DNA of 64,000 bases from Culex pipiens pallens (GCF_016801865.2 NC_068937.1:132879455-132943454), one strand, 5' to 3'; shown: positions 48,558-61,570, counted from the first letter of the stretch. Translations and numbers: made by a program. Notes: generated by a model not told the origin, from the letters alone.

Positions 48558-49266
48558 GGGGTTACATACATGTAAATCGGCAAAAATTTCAGAGGTGGGT
48601 TTGAGCACACAATTTAACTTTTTTCAAAATCTGTTTTCAGGGCATTAAAATATACATTTTCATCTATTAACAAAACAAATTTGAAGACATTTGGTTGTAT
48701 CATTGCCGAAATATAGCTATTTGAAGTTATCAGTTTCAGAAAACGGGTGACACGATATCTCAACATTGCTTCGACCAAATCGGCTCAAAATTTTGGCAAA
48801 GACTCGTTAAACCGGTTCCGTGTCGAAGGCGATGACGAAGGCCGATGTTCAAAAAGTTTATTTTAAAAAAGGATAACAATATTTTTTCTGTTTTTTTATA
48901 TAAAAAATCGCCAGTTTTTGATTTTTGTATTTTTTGAAAATTCAAAATTTCAAAATCGGGCTTCGTCATGCACACGGGACATGTCTTGGAAGTCTTCACC
49001 GAAAATTTCAGCCATTTTGGTCCATCCCATCTCGAGATATCGTGGCACCCGTAAATCAACTTGGTGATTAGAGAAAAAACGCTCAGAAAGTTAGACAGTT
49101 GGCTTTGCGCATGGCAAAATTCTGAGCTTAAATCGTCTCTTACTCGGTTAAATCATGAAATATCTTCATAAAACTTTCAGGAGTGATTGAAAATCATCTT
49201 TTAAGTGGATTTAAAAAAAAAATCTGTAATATGAAATTTTGTGATTTTCTACATGTATGTAACCCC
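48558..49266. mobile_element. piggyBac-style MITE with TTAA TSD
   Basis: TTAA occurs at 48554-48557 and 49267-49270. Inverted ends are GGGGTTACATACATGTA on the left and TACATGTATGTAACCCC on the right. 709 bp with no transposase frame. The TTAA TSD points to the piggyBac superfamily. Confidence 0.88.
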
Positions 49267-49391
49267 TTAAGCACAAGAATAACATAATATTTTATTAAAA
49301 AATTATCATGTTAAAATGGATTGGCTCATCAAAATATTTTTTGAATCTAAATTTGAGCTAATCATGGACTATATAAATATGAAAATAATGC

Positions 49392-49395
49392 ATTA
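49392..49395. repeat. 4-bp TSD ATTA, left
   Basis: Matches ATTA at 51327-51330. Confidence 0.6.
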
Positions 49396-51326
49396 GAGCA
49401 ATTCTCTGAGATTTCGGTCATTCGATTTTTTTTGTATTTTTTAATCCGGCTGAAACTTTTTTGGTGCCTTTGGTATGCCCAAAGAAGCCATTTTGCATCA
49501 TTAGTTTGTCCATATAATTTTCCATACAAATTTGGCAGCTGTCCATACAAAAATGATATGTGAAAATTCAAAAATCTGTATCTTTTGAAGGATTTTTTTG
49601 ATCGATTTGGTGTCTTCGGCAAAGTTGAAGGTATGGATATGGACTACACTGAAAAAAAATGATACACGGTAAAAAAAAATTTGGTGATTTTTTATTTAAC
49701 TTTTTGTCACTAAAACTTGATTTGCAAAAAAACACTATTTTTAATTTTTTTTATTTTTTGATATGTTTTAGAGGACATAAAATGCCAACTTTTCAGAAAT
49801 TTCCAGAATGGGCAAAAAATCTTTGACCGAGTTATGATTTTTTGAATCAATACAGATTTTTTCAAAAAATCGAAATATTGGTCGCAAAAATTTTTCAACT
49901 TCATTTTTCGATGTAAAATCGAATTTGCAATCAAAAAGTACTTTAGTGAATTTTTGATAAACTGCACCGTTTTCAAGTTATAACCATTTTTAGGTAACTT
50001 TTTTGAAAATAGTCGCAGTTTTTCATTTTTTAAAATTAGTGCCCATGTTTGCCCACCTTTGAAAAAAATATTTTTGAAAAGCTGAGAAAATTCTCTATAT
50101 TTTGCTTTATTGAACTTTGTTGATACGACCCTTAGTTGCTGAGATATTGCCATGCAAACGTTAAAAAACAGGAAAATTCATGTTTTCTAAGTCTCACCCA
50201 AACAACCCACCATTTTCTAATGTCGATATCTCAGCAACTATAAATCCGATTTACAACGTTAAAACATGAAACATTTGTGAAATTTTCCGATCTTTCCGAA
50301 AAAAATATTTTCAAAAATTTTAAATCAAGACTAACATTTTAAATGGGCGTAATATTGAATATTTGGCCCGTTTGAAATGTTAGTCTTGATTTAAAAGTTT
50401 TGAAAGTATTTTTTTCGGAAAGATCAGAAAATTTTACAAATGTTTCATGTTTTAACGTTGTAAATCGGATTTATAGTTGCTGAGATATCGACATTAGAAA
50501 ATGGTGGGTTGTTAGGGTGAGACTTAGAAAACATGAATTTTCCTGTTTTTTAACGTTTGCATGGCAATATCTCAGCAACTAAGGGTCGTATCAACAAAGT
50601 TCAATAAAGCAAAATATAGAGAATTTTCTCAGCTTTTCAAAAATATTTTTTTCAAAGGTGGGCAAACATGGGCACTAATTTTAAAAAATGAAAAACTGCG
50701 ACTATTTTTAAAAAAGTTACCTAAAAATGGTTATAACTTGAAAACGGTGCAGTTTATCAAAAATTCACTAAAGTACTTTTTGATTGCAAATTCGATTTTA
50801 CATCGAAAAATGAAGTTGAAAAATTTTTGCGACAAATATTTCGATTTTTTGAAAAAATCTGTATTGATTCAAAAAATCATAACTCGGTCAAAGATTTTTT
50901 GCCCATTCTGGAAATTTCTGAAAAGTTGGCATTTTATGTCCTCTAAAACATATCAAAAAATAAAAAAAATTAAAAATAGTGTTTTTTTGCAAATCAAGTT
51001 TTAGTGACAAAAAGTTAAATAAAAAATCACCAATTTTTTTTTACCGTGTATCATTTTTTTTCAGTGTAGTCCATATCCATACCTACAACTTTGCCGAAGA
51101 CACCAAATCGATCAAAAAATTCCTTCAAAAGATACAGATTTTTGAATTTTCACATATCATTTTTGTATGGACAGCTGCCAAATTTGTATGGAAAATTATA
51201 TGGACAAACTAATGATGCAAAATGGTTTCTTTGGGCATACCGAAGGCACCAAAAAAGTTTCAGCTGGATTAAAAAATACAAAAATTAAAATTAAAGAAAA
51301 AAGACCGATTCCGTAGAGAACTGCTC
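49396..51326. mobile_element. 1.93-kb near-perfect hairpin (snapback) element
   Basis: The whole element is one inverted repeat. Ends are GAGCAATTCTCTGAGATTTC on the left and, read inward, GAGCAGTTCTCTACGGAATC on the right. The arms are about 960 bp each and meet near 50361 with almost no loop. Arm similarity is diverged in the outer ~40 bp, and inner similarity is very high. Mirror-image 147-codon frames (49710-50153 minus, 50561-51004 plus) differ at only two residues. Those frames are mirror shadows, not genes. A 4-bp ATTA duplication flanks it. No transposase. Confidence 0.92.
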
Positions 51327-51330
51327 ATTA

Positions 51331-52934
51331 AAAATTATTGAAATCAACTTGATTGTTGAAAACGAAATGCATCACGATGTACCTTTATTATAAAAAAAAA
51401 GTTATTAGAAATCTATTAAAAATATGGAAAACCAGAAAAACATCATAAAAACATTGAACAATATAAACAAAATCATAAAAAGCACGGTATTATATTTTAA
51501 ACCAAAATAAAATACAGAAGAAATTAAAAGGCAAGGCATTTTTTTAATATAAATTAACATTTTTTGTAGGTTGTAATTAAGTGTTAATTATCATCAAAAT
51601 TCTGATAAATTTGAAAAATTATAATCTGTATTCAACAGTCATAGTATTCAAATCAAACTGACAAATTTCAAGAAATTAATCACCCCAATTCAAATGTATA
51701 TAATGTAAAAATCTCAAAAAAATTTAACAGTTGATAATGAACAAAAAAAATCAAATATTTTTTTATGAGTTTCGAATAAAATGTAAGAACTTTCTAACTA
51801 AACTGTTGAATTTCTATTATAATGTTTTATATAATTAGCTTTTTTATGATTTCATTAAAATTGTGCTGTTTTATGGTTGAAGCAATAATATGTATGCATC
51901 ATTATTTTAAAAATGATTATTAAAATATTCAGTAGCATGCTCATTTTTTTTTATAATTTTGCACAATTATTTTAAAGTTGTTTGATGAAAAAAATATAGC
52001 AAAGCATATCAGAGAATATTAATTCATGGCAATAGCAAAACAAAAAAAGTTGACAAAGCCAATGAGAAAAATAAATAAATGGATAATGCTTAAGCCACAA
52101 ACCATTGAACACAATGTTTTAATTTAACTTGGCTCGAAATAATCAACAAAAAATTGTTTCAGTAGAGCAAAACATATGAACAATTTTTCAAACGGAAAAA
52201 CATTTTGTTACAAACTAAACAAGGCCATTTTCAGAAAGTTTTCAAATATTGTTGTTCAAAGTTTAAATCAAACTTGATTTTAAATTTTTTTTTTTTGTCG
52301 TTGACCTGTAAAAATTACTAATTTGCAGACGCACATCTCAAGCAGCCATTAATCTTGATAAACAGTTAATGTTTGTTATGATTTTTTGCTAATTCGCAAA
52401 CTTTTGTTAGTTGCATAACTTGTACCGTACTAAGGTTAAGTGTAATAATTTATGCTTCAACGTTTAAAAATGATGCATAATTAAAGCGTAACTTTTCAAA
52501 AGGGACAAAATTTATGTTTTTTTACCATTCAAAATGTTAGGCTTCATGTTTACATTTTTTATATTGTTATTCGAGAGGTTAGTTTCAAAACGATTTCGTT
52601 TTTTTTTATTTTTGACAATAAAACCAACTGTTTTCGAGATATTGTCAGTTCAAAATTAGGGCTTTTTGTAAAACACGATTGCAATTTTTCAACTTTTAGT
52701 CTTGTCAATATTTTTTTTTTACAACTATTTGTCTGATTTTCATAGTCTACAAAGGATTTTTTTTGTAAATTTTCTTCTTTAAAAAAAAAATGTATTTAAA
52801 GAAATGGACATTCATTGTTTCTACTCTTAGATTAACCTTCAAACATTTGAAATATTTTTAGACCGCATTTTTAAAAATTGAAAAATCATAAATTTTCATT
52901 AATTTATATCTCTGTGAAAGTAATTACTTATGTG
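51331..52934. other. AT-rich DNA, nothing supported
   Basis: No ORF, array or TIR recognised in about 1.6 kb. Confidence 0.4.
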
Positions 52935-52938
52935 CATA

Positions 52939-53672
52939 CAGCAATTCCCCACGAAAACAAAGTTCTCCGATCGGGTTCAAAAAATTTCTGGAGGTTCCTT
53001 GGCCGAATAATTAGATCCGTATTTTTTTTGTTTGGCCATTAGGGTTAGGGTGGTCCGAAAATGGCAATTTTCGTCGATTTTCGCAAAACCCACTTTTTTC
53101 AAAAAATTCATATCTCCGCGCCATTTCATATGATTTTAGCTGTCCTAGACGCAAAAGAAAGGTGATTAGTTTGGCTATTTGGGAAAAATAAAAAAGAAGT
53201 TTCAAAAATCTAGCTTAACATATGAAAAGGTCGTATGAAAACTTAAAATGCTGTTTTTATGGTTTCGGGACCAAAGAGCCTATGTCTGAAAATATTTTTA
53301 TCGGATTCCTCGGAAAATTTCACATAATTTATGAAAAAATGGTGAAGTTAAGTTTTCAATACTTTGCAATACGATTTTTTGAAAATAAAAACTGTTTTTT
53401 TAACGCGCCACGCGCAGAAATGGGAAAATGACGAAAACGGGAAAAAATCGACTTTTTCCACTAAAACTGAGATAACTTGACAATTTCAGCGATGACCTAT
53501 ACATCTTAGGGTACCAAAAGTTGCGTATTTCAATTACGAAAATTTTGGCCCTAATGGCCAAACAAAAAAAAATACGGGTCTAATTATTTTGGCCAAGGAA
53601 CCCCCAGAAAAATTTTGAGCCCGATCGGAGAACTTTTTTTTTGAATCATGCTGTTTTCGTGGGGAATTGCTG
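52939..53672. mobile_element. Long-TIR MITE, CAGCAATTCCCCACGAAAAC ends
   Basis: CAGCAATTCCCCACGAAAAC at the left and its inverse GTTTTCGTGGGGAATTGCTG at the right begin inverted repeats of about 110 bp, including TTGGCCATTAGGG versus CCCTAATGGCCAA. A 4-bp CATA is present at 52935-52938 and 53673-53676. 734 bp, no transposase. Confidence 0.88.
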
Positions 53673-53676
53673 CATA

Positions 53677-54293
53677 TTTATCTGTGCCTTAAAAGTTGCG
53701 ATTTTTGCTTTACTGAAGAATTTCCAAAATAATAATAAAAAAAAACCATAAAAATACGCTTTATGGACTCTTTTCTTTATGTGACTAAATTTGTTTTTAA
53801 GAGTGTAACTATTTTTTCTAGGATAGTCCTGTTGCTGATTATAACTTTGCTCAAAACACCAAATAGAAGTTCCTTCCCGAAATAAATATTTTCGAAAATT
53901 GACATTCCATTTTTGTACGGACAACTGTCAAAATTGTTATATAAAAATGGGACTGAGTTGAAAATAACGACCAAAATTATGGTTGACATTTCTTTGACCA
54001 TTGTATCGATTTCGAGTAACCGACCTTTACCAAATCTCATAGTTTTTCTTCTTTTTCCCCTTTTCTTCACTCCAAAAGTAGTCTCCTTTAAATCGAACCT
54101 CACTTTAGAAAACTTCCAAGCAGCTCCCCTCCCTCTATAAAATCCCTTTTTCGGATCATCGCCACTGCGTTAAGGGCACTGAAAGAAGGGTTTCTTTCGG
54201 TTCAAACGGGCTCAAAATCGAACCCCAATTTCGGCATCTCAATTTCTCCGAGCATGATTGAAAGTTTTCCCTTTCGCCTTGCTTGCTTGGAGT
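53677..54293. other. AT-rich DNA, nothing supported
   Basis: TTTTTGTACGGACAACTGTC at about 53912 is a diverged echo of arm sequence in the 49396-51326 hairpin. No complete element can be delimited. Confidence 0.35.
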
Positions 54294-54737
54294 CCCGGGC
54301 AGACGGTAATAACAAAATTCATGCCATTTCAATAACAAATATTGTTAAAATAACAGAAAGTGTTATGGAATCTTCTTGAGAAATCCATGTTTGCATAAGA
54401 ATTTAATAACAGTTTATGTTATCATAACAAAATTTGTTATTGGTCTGATATTGGTTGAAAGCCAAAACAACTTTGGAATATAATTTTTTGTTGTGGAAGA
54501 AAACCTTCAACTGTTATTGTGATGATCGGATTAGTTGTTAAAATAACAAAAAAAAAACAAAGATTTGTTCGAAGAATAACTAAAAGTGTTATTAGTCTGT
54601 TATTACAATAACAATCCAATAACAAAAAAATCATAACGACTAATAACAAATCTTGTTATAAATAACATGAAATGTTATTGGCCTAGTATTTTCAAATATC
54701 AAAAAATGTTATTCCCAAGTTATTTCCGTCTGCTCGG
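54294..54737 (-). mobile_element. ATAACA-rich MITE, full-length copy
   Basis: Begins CCCGGGCAGACGGTAATAAC and ends TTATTTCCGTCTGCTCGGG, 444 bp. Interior order is the reverse of 28922-29368. Flanks end GT and begin GT, allowing a 2-bp TSD. Confidence 0.9.
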
Positions 54738-56639
54738 GGTGGAAAAAGAGTAACTTTTTGAGCGGCTCATTTGCTAATTGAAAGTATGGAAATTGCTTGA
54801 TGGATCACGCACACAATAGGTGGGTTCGGGTCGGGGGAAATCAATCAACCGTTCAAGTGTTTTGCGTGGGGAGAGGGGTCCATTTTGACCAGGTGTGATT
54901 TTCGGTTTAATCGACTCGAGTTTGGTGAAAGTTTAAAGTGGTTTGAATTAGATTTTCCGAAGGAAATTTCCACCAAATTGGCACAAATTTAAAAAGTTTC
55001 CCAATTTTCACAGGGTTAGAGTGTTTGGACCAGTGGGCACCATCCGATGATTAGCACTTACTTTTTGGGCAAAAAGCAGACTTCTACGAAGTGGAGGCTT
55101 GATTGGTGTTAATTGGACTTTGGACCTTTCGGGGCTTACCTGGAAAAAGAGAGAGAAAACAGCAAAAATTAACAAAATTAGACTAGGAGTGCTGGAGTGT
55201 GTTCTCGTTTTCAAATTAGTTGATTTCATTAAAAATTTACCAACCCGGCCGAAACGAGAGAAGAAGCTTTTTGGGGTTTGTGCTTAAACTCAACATGAAA
55301 GCTTTCACCAGTACGAACGTCCATAAATTAAAACTTGCAAATTTGATTACCCACAGCAGCAGCAGCAGCAGAAGGAGGCAGAGTCCATTTGTGGTTTCGT
55401 TTTCTGCCTTTCGGAACTTTGCCTGAGAAAGCCTTCCTGCTCCGCTGGGGATCAATGTCTGAGGGACCGCAGGTGCGCCAGGATTGGTGAGTGCTTTCGG
55501 CCATTATTGACGCAAGCTTTCCGAGCCCAGGCCTTTTTGAAGATGCTGGTACTTGAGATCAATTTCTTCTCTTTTGAGGTGCAAAAGGTCGTAAATTTTT
55601 CCGGCACTCGAGAAACCATCACCGGAAAAGATGAACTTCTTCCTCAGTTGGTTAGGGTTACTCGATGTTAGTTTTCTAAACAAATTGTGAAATTTATAAA
55701 GTTTATAAAATTATTGATCTGGTATTTTTTTTAATTTAAATAAAATGTTCTGGTCATCCTAGCAAATCCTCTTTCCGTAGTGTCACATTTAACCAAGACT
55801 AGAGGGCAGTCAAAAGACAGTGTGCAACACCAGAGAATGACTTTCATCCTCCACCAAAGAGATAATGAAGATGTCACCTGGTTTCCATCCCCTCCCCCTC
55901 TATTTATGAAGCAGGTGTTTTATGAGAAATGTGTGTGTGAGTGCATGTTTGTGGGCTTAAGTTATGGATCATTTTAATGAAGCTATCTTTGCTTTGATGT
56001 TTGTTTGGCGCCACCAACGACGTGCTAAAGTCAGCGCTGCCCCCAAAGTGCTCTTGGCTCTGGTGTTGTGTGAGAATGTGTGTTTTTTTTTCTTTTTGTT
56101 GTCGTTGTGAGTGTTTGCGTGTGTTCAGATGAGGTGTGAAAGAGCAACGGCAGTGATACTAGCGATGATATGTTCAAGATGAATAAAGAAAAAGCAAATT
56201 TATGAATACATTAATTGTTGAGCAAAACTTTAATCAATCGTGAATTATATCACGAAAAATTAATAGGAAAGACAAGGGATGGCTAAAAACGAAACGCATA
56301 TCGAATACATTGTTTTTTTTACAATATCGTTTTAGAAATCTGAATAAGTAAAACAAAAGAAAATTTATAAAAATCTAACACTTTAAAAGAATTATATTTT
56401 AAAACAATTAACAAAAAAACAAACAAATATTCATAGTTTTTCTATAACATCAACTGCCCAAAAAAAAATAATTTTTCACTCTCTCCAGGACAAGAGGAAA
56501 CTTGAAAACACTTGCTCTACTGAAAATTTTACTACTTATATGTTTTATGTTTCTTATTTCATTTAAAATTTTAATTTTAATTTTTATTTTTTTATTTTAA
56601 AAAGATTTTTAATATGAACTTTTCTTCTGAGCATTTTGT
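54738..56639. other. GC-richer then AT-rich DNA, no gene recognised
   Basis: Contains an (AGC)n run at 55354-55371 that encodes serine or leucine runs in chance frames. Short frames at 55008-55455 and 55780-55977 show no domain. Confidence 0.4.
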
Positions 56640-57354
56640 CTTCCTCACCTTACTGAGGAAAGGCTATAAAATCACTCGAAAAACGAAATTCTTAATTTGA
56701 CCACCTAGACCCACCTTCACGTATACATATCGACTCAGAATTAAATTCTGTGTCTGTGTGTGTGGTGGGATGTTGATCAAAAAAAAATTCACTGGATGAT
56801 CTCGGCACAGGCTGAATCGATTTGGACCGTTTTAGTCTCATTCGATTCGTCTTGGGGTCCCATAAGTCGCTTTCGAAAATTATAAAGTTTAGTCAATTAC
56901 TTCAAAAGTTATGCTAAAAAAACGATTTTAGCAAAAGTCCGAAGATTGTAAAAAAGGGTGGTTTTTGTAAGAAACCCGGGCATGTTATACATTTTTAGAA
57001 AGGTATTCAAAATACCTTTTCAACGAGTTCAAAATATTGTAGATCTGACGACCCTATCAAAAGTTATTAGCACTTAAGTGTTTTAAAGCACTTTTTAGAG
57101 GCCGGATCTCAGATATTTCGATGAAAATGTTGTCCGGATCCATCTTGCGACCTGTCGTTGGATAGTTTATTAAAAGACCTTTCCAACGAGTTCAATAGAT
57201 TGCAGATCTGACAACTCTATCAAAAGTTATAAGTACTTTAGTGTTTTTATATACAATTTTTTAGGGCGGATCTCAGATATTTTGATAAAAATAAGTGTTA
57301 TTACTACACTTTTTTGAGGCTGTGTAGTGTATTCACTTTATGAATGTGAGGAAG
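56640..57354. mobile_element. MITE, CTTCCTCAC ends with internal duplication
   Basis: CTTCCTCACCTTACTGAGG at the left and ATGTGAGGAAG at the right share a 9-bp inverted end. The interior has a ~130-bp segment twice (about 57000-57130 and 57185-57295), marked by CAACGAGTTCAA, AGATCTGACRACYCTATCAA and GGATCTCAGATATTT. The beginning resembles a repeat that I know to be very common in mosquito genomes. No ORF. Confidence 0.75.
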
Positions 57355-58240
57355 GCACCAACCACCTAAATGTGAATTAAGTAACGTTTTTTTTATCAAT
57401 GGTAAAAGGACTATTCTACAACCTCATATCTTGGGCTGTTTTTCTGTTTTTTTTTTGTTTTATAATTTATTCTAGCCGTAATTTAGGCTCTTTTATTGTT
57501 TTCCACTTTTTTAAAATATTTTACTAATTAAACGTGGCCCGCGAGATTATTTTGTCGGGCACGTGGACCTATTGTGAGAGATCATGTAAAATAACCTCTT
57601 GACTTTTTTGTAAAAAAAAACAGGTTAAGTTTAAAAAAAAATCTAACTTTTTATTTTTTTAGTTATATAAAACAAATTGTTTACCCATGCTCTGATAGCA
57701 AAAGTTTAAATGTTTTTGAAAATTGTTATTACGTCAAAACGGTTATTTTTTAGATTTTTGGAAATGAGTTATAAAACATTCAAATTTGATTAAAGTAGGA
57801 AACTGAAAAAATAGCAAAAACTTAGGTATTCCATACTTATTAAAAAGTTTTAACGCACCATTATAGTTGCACCTTGTTTAAACATAAAATTACAAAAAAA
57901 TTCAAATTGCCAAATGTATAAAGGGAAGTCTCTGAAAATGTAACAAAATCTTTTAAATTTATATAAAATTTATTGAGCAAAAAAAGCATTCTGCTTTTTT
58001 AACAATAATGCAAAAACTTATTGTTTTGAATGCTTTGTCGCCACTTCAACATGTTCTCAATAAAAATAGGGGCAATAAAATAATTATTACTGAAAAAAAT
58101 GCATAAAAAATAATTGATAAAATTAGAACAATAAATTGCAAACTTTTTTAAATCAAATAGGCCACTTTGAGAAATTTTAGAAGAACTACTTCAATTGTTT
58201 TGAGAAGCAAATCTTTTTCAAAGTTTATGTTTATTGTAAA
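57355..58240. other. AT-rich DNA, nothing supported
   Basis: No array or ORF. A small GC island, GTGGCCCGCGAG, at 57532-57543 is unexplained. Confidence 0.35.
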
Positions 58241-58244
58241 TGCA

Positions 58245-59099
58245 CAGTGTTCCAGATCTCAAAATTTAGTGGAAAATTGAAATTTTAGAGCTTTGGTGTC
58301 TTCAGATAGGTTGCTACAAATGAAGAGGGGCAATTTTTGGTTTTTGATGAATATTAAGATGGTTCACAATTAGGGTGATTTTAAAATCTAACTTTTCAGA
58401 AATATTTTTGGGATTTTTTTGTCTTCTAGAATGTTGATAGGCTTGCCATTCCAAGCAATTTTGTCGAATACACTATCATTTTATTTCGTAATTTACGCAT
58501 TCTACGACTAAATTTAGATAAATCAACCTAAGCAAACCTTCAAAAATAAGTTTTTTGAACGTAGCAATTCAGGATTGAGCCTTAGAGAAAAATTATGTAC
58601 GGGGCCCTTTAAGAGCACTAAAAAACTTAAATTTTAATTTTTGATCTGTTCATTTGGCCTTAAAGGTAACAAATTACTGCCATTTTAAGGTTAACAAGAT
58701 GTACATTTAAAACTTGAATGTCTCGAAAAAGCGCAGGCCAAATTTTAAGCAACAGGCTGCACAAGAACGGAAAACACTACAAACGCTGAAAAATCTCAGG
58801 AGTACTTTTCTTTAAACTCGAGATATCTTTATTTGAAAATGTATCATTTTCAAGGAAACAGTTTTCGGAACACGCTGACGATAATAGAAAATTATCCAAC
58901 ATTATGTTTTCCATGTAATTTTGCCCGTTGAAACAGAATCTGTCATCAGAACTGAGCCAAACATCCAAAATATAAATGTTAAGTTTTTATTAATTTTTAT
59001 GATAATTTTCAACAACTTTTCTGAAGACACCAAAGCTCCAAAACTTCACAATAATTCGGAAAATCCATTTTCCACTTAATTTTGCAATCTGGACCACTG
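58245..59099. mobile_element. TIR element, CAGTGTTCCAGAT ends
   Basis: Left CAGTGTTCCAGATCTCAAAA. Right, read inward, CAGTGGTCCAGATTGCAAAA. Similarity continues for about 70 bp, including AGCTTTGGTGTCTTCAGA versus the inverse of TCTGAAGACACCAAAGCT. TGCA at 58241-58244 and 59100-59103 is a possible 4-bp TSD. 855 bp, no transposase. Confidence 0.8.
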
Positions 59100-59103
59100 T
59101 GCA

Positions 59104-60769
59104 ATGGCCAAAGACGAGGAGATGATAAAAAACATGTTTGGTGAAAAAAAACTTTTTTTGTACTAACTCACCGAAATTTTACAAAAAAAAATAATATCAA
59201 AATTGTTTTTTTTTAAATAATTATATACGCAGGGAAATGCAAGACATAAACTTTGAAAATTATTAGCAACGGCCTTATTGAAACTTTGACCGAAAATTCC
59301 AGTGAAAAAAATTTTGCAAGAAAAAAAACAACCAGAAATAAAAATAAAACATCAATAACAACTCAGCGAACTGCGGGAACTATTCAAATTCGTATTAAAT
59401 TTCTTTTTTTATCAATCCAGCTTTTTGGCCCTTTTTCTAAATTGAATAAAAGTGTTTTTGAATGCCTCAAAATAAAAATAAAAATCAAAAAAGTTATCAA
59501 GCAGCTTTAGTCTCTTTAGATTTTTTCTATCTTGAAATAGTGAAATGAATTGGTCTCTCAGCTTAGTTTGCTCCGATTTGACTTATTTTCTTCACATAAT
59601 TAAAAAAATAATCAAGAAATACCAAATACACACTTAAATTATTTAAAATCTCGAACCACTTTGCACATCCCTGCTGCATTTTCATAACTCATTCAGCTCG
59701 CCCTCACCCCCTTACTGTGAGTCGCATGCTTTCCATAATTTCCCCGGCACCGAAAAACCTGAGACGACAAAGCCATTTCAGCCTGCCTGCCTGCCTGATG
59801 CTGCCACTGCACTTTCTTATGCCGTTTCATGTCATCTCTAACGGGAAATTCTGCGCCCCCAAAGTGCCGCACCTCCTCTCCTTCCCCCCGTTGCTCGGGA
59901 GCACGAACTTTTCGGAAAAGTGTCTCCATTGACACAAAGGCTTCTTGCCGGCGCGGGCCTCGTGTGTTTATAAAATTGCGAAATTATTAAATTTCATAAT
60001 CTCAAAGGAGAGAAATCAGCTCCTCGCTCCCTCGGTCGGCAGCGAGTTTCGGGAAAAAGGTGAGGAGGGGGCGGATAATCTCATAAAACGAGGTAGGCGG
60101 TGAAGTTGGGGGTGAAACATTGTTCATGAGAGCTTTTCTTGCATACCTCCAGGGGGAGGGTGCAAAATGTCTTTCTCTCTCTCTCTCGGTCGGGTCGTGG
60201 TGTGTGCATATGTTTTTCACACTTGCAGAATGAGAGCTTTATTTATAATGCAACCAGACCAGACCGCAGGCGCCATGTTTTAACAGGGAAATTAATTATT
60301 AAATTTAATATCATCAACGGAAATAATGTACCTTGTAGGCCGGTGAGGAGGAGGTGAGTAGGTGTTAATCGGTTTTGTTCGATGCTAAACAATTGTTTGC
60401 ATTATGCAAAAAGGGGATTGTGCTGGTTGATTTGGCGGTCGGTTGATTATGCAAAGTCCTCGTCAACTTTTTAATCCACGCGCTAGCTAGTTTGCGTCAC
60501 AAATTCAAGTTCTGTGACGACCACCAACCCTTCACGGGGAGGAAAACGGGGAGGTCAGGCTATCTGCTGCTGTTCGTCCAGATGACGTCGCGACCGTCCT
60601 CGCTGGAGGACACAGATTTGGCTAATGTCATCCCACTGCCACCAACGGTTCAAGCTGCGGAAACTGGGCTAAATTGGTTTTAATCGTTGTTGTGGTACTG
60701 GTTTTTGGTTGAAAAAAAGGACAATGTTTTGCTGGCATGGAAAACTGGAAGAACATTTTCTGTTTTGGG
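59104..60769. other. AT-rich then GC-richer DNA, no gene recognised
   Basis: A solo MITE terminus, GACATAAACTTTGAAAATTA with AGCAACGGCCTT, lies at 59242-59274. (GCCT)n at 59781-59796 and (TC)n at 60173-60187 are microsatellites. No domain is recognisable in the short frames. Confidence 0.45.
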
Positions 60770-60771
60770 TA

Positions 60772-61009
60772 CACGCAGAAAAATAAGGCATATTTAAATC
60801 AACAAAACGTTTTGTTGATTTGAAAATCAAGATTTTTGTTAAATCAACGCTAAACGTCAAAGCAACTTTTTCAAAACAACAAAGAATTTTTGTGGAATTC
60901 AGAAAATCAAGGTTTGTTTCAACGCAAAATCGGCGTTGATTATATTCAACAAAAAATTTGTTGAATCAAACCTCGTACAGGATGATTCTACAAAATATTT
61001 TTCTGCGTG
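60772..61009. mobile_element. 238-bp TA-flanked MITE, CACGCAGAAAAATA ends
   Basis: CACGCAGAAAAATA and the inverse TATTTTTCTGCGTG are flanked by TA at 60770-60771 and 61010-61011. The interior repeats AACAAAA and GTTGATT words in both orientations. The TA TSD suggests the Tc1/mariner superfamily. Confidence 0.9.
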
Positions 61010-61102
61010 TAAGTTTTGCCACTTAAGCTCAGAGTAATAATGCTTCAAAAAGCGCTAACCCGAGCAGACGGAAATAACTTGGAAAGGTCAGTTTTTGATA
61101 TT

Positions 61103-61231
61103 GTGAGAAGATCGAAATACGTTGTTGGTATCAATCAATATCAAAGATTTGTTCGAAGAATAACTTAAACTGTTATTTTGTTGTTATTGAAATAACAAAC
61201 CAATAACACAGAAGGAATCATGAAGGAATAA
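61103..61231. repeat. 129-bp TSD, left copy
   Basis: Starts GTGAGAAGATCGAAATACGT and ends GAATCATGAAGGAATAA. It is identical, by direct reading, to 61571-61699, which follows the (TTAGA)n tail. Confidence 0.93.
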
Positions 61232-61570
61232 TTTATTTATTGCTTAAACATTTATTTATTGCTTAAACAAATAGGAACGTGAGCGGGGGATCCCCACGTT
61301 TCTTCCTCCCCTGTAGATTCAGAAATGTATTGTTGTCTGAACATTCGTGCTCAAACTCAATCCACTTCAACGAATCATCTTTGCGGTAAACTTTACGCAG
61401 TTGGCCTGGCCGCTTTAACGTTTGTGATGTTTCAAAGCAATATATTGCATTGGGGCACTGCAATTGTTAATAATGACAAGAGGATGCTAGGCGTTAATCA
61501 ACCTAAGGCATTTTCCAGGATGCCCTCGAAAGACTGGCTGCGCTAGGGTTAGATTAGATTAGATTAGATT
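61232..61570 (+). mobile_element. 5'-truncated retroposon, (TTAGA)n tail
   Basis: A 339-bp insert ending in about four TTAGA units (61549-61570). It begins with a tandem duplication, TTTATTTATTGCTTAAACA twice (61232-61269). The body from about 61300 matches the 3' part of the 14917-15402 retroposon. It is flanked by a 129-bp perfect duplication. It lacks the 5' region of its relative, so it is 5' truncated. Confidence 0.88.

Noticed and set aside
49710..51004. Two matching 147-codon proteins in opposite orientation
   Set aside because: They are mirror images created by the hairpin arms. Low-complexity K/F/I composition and no domain.
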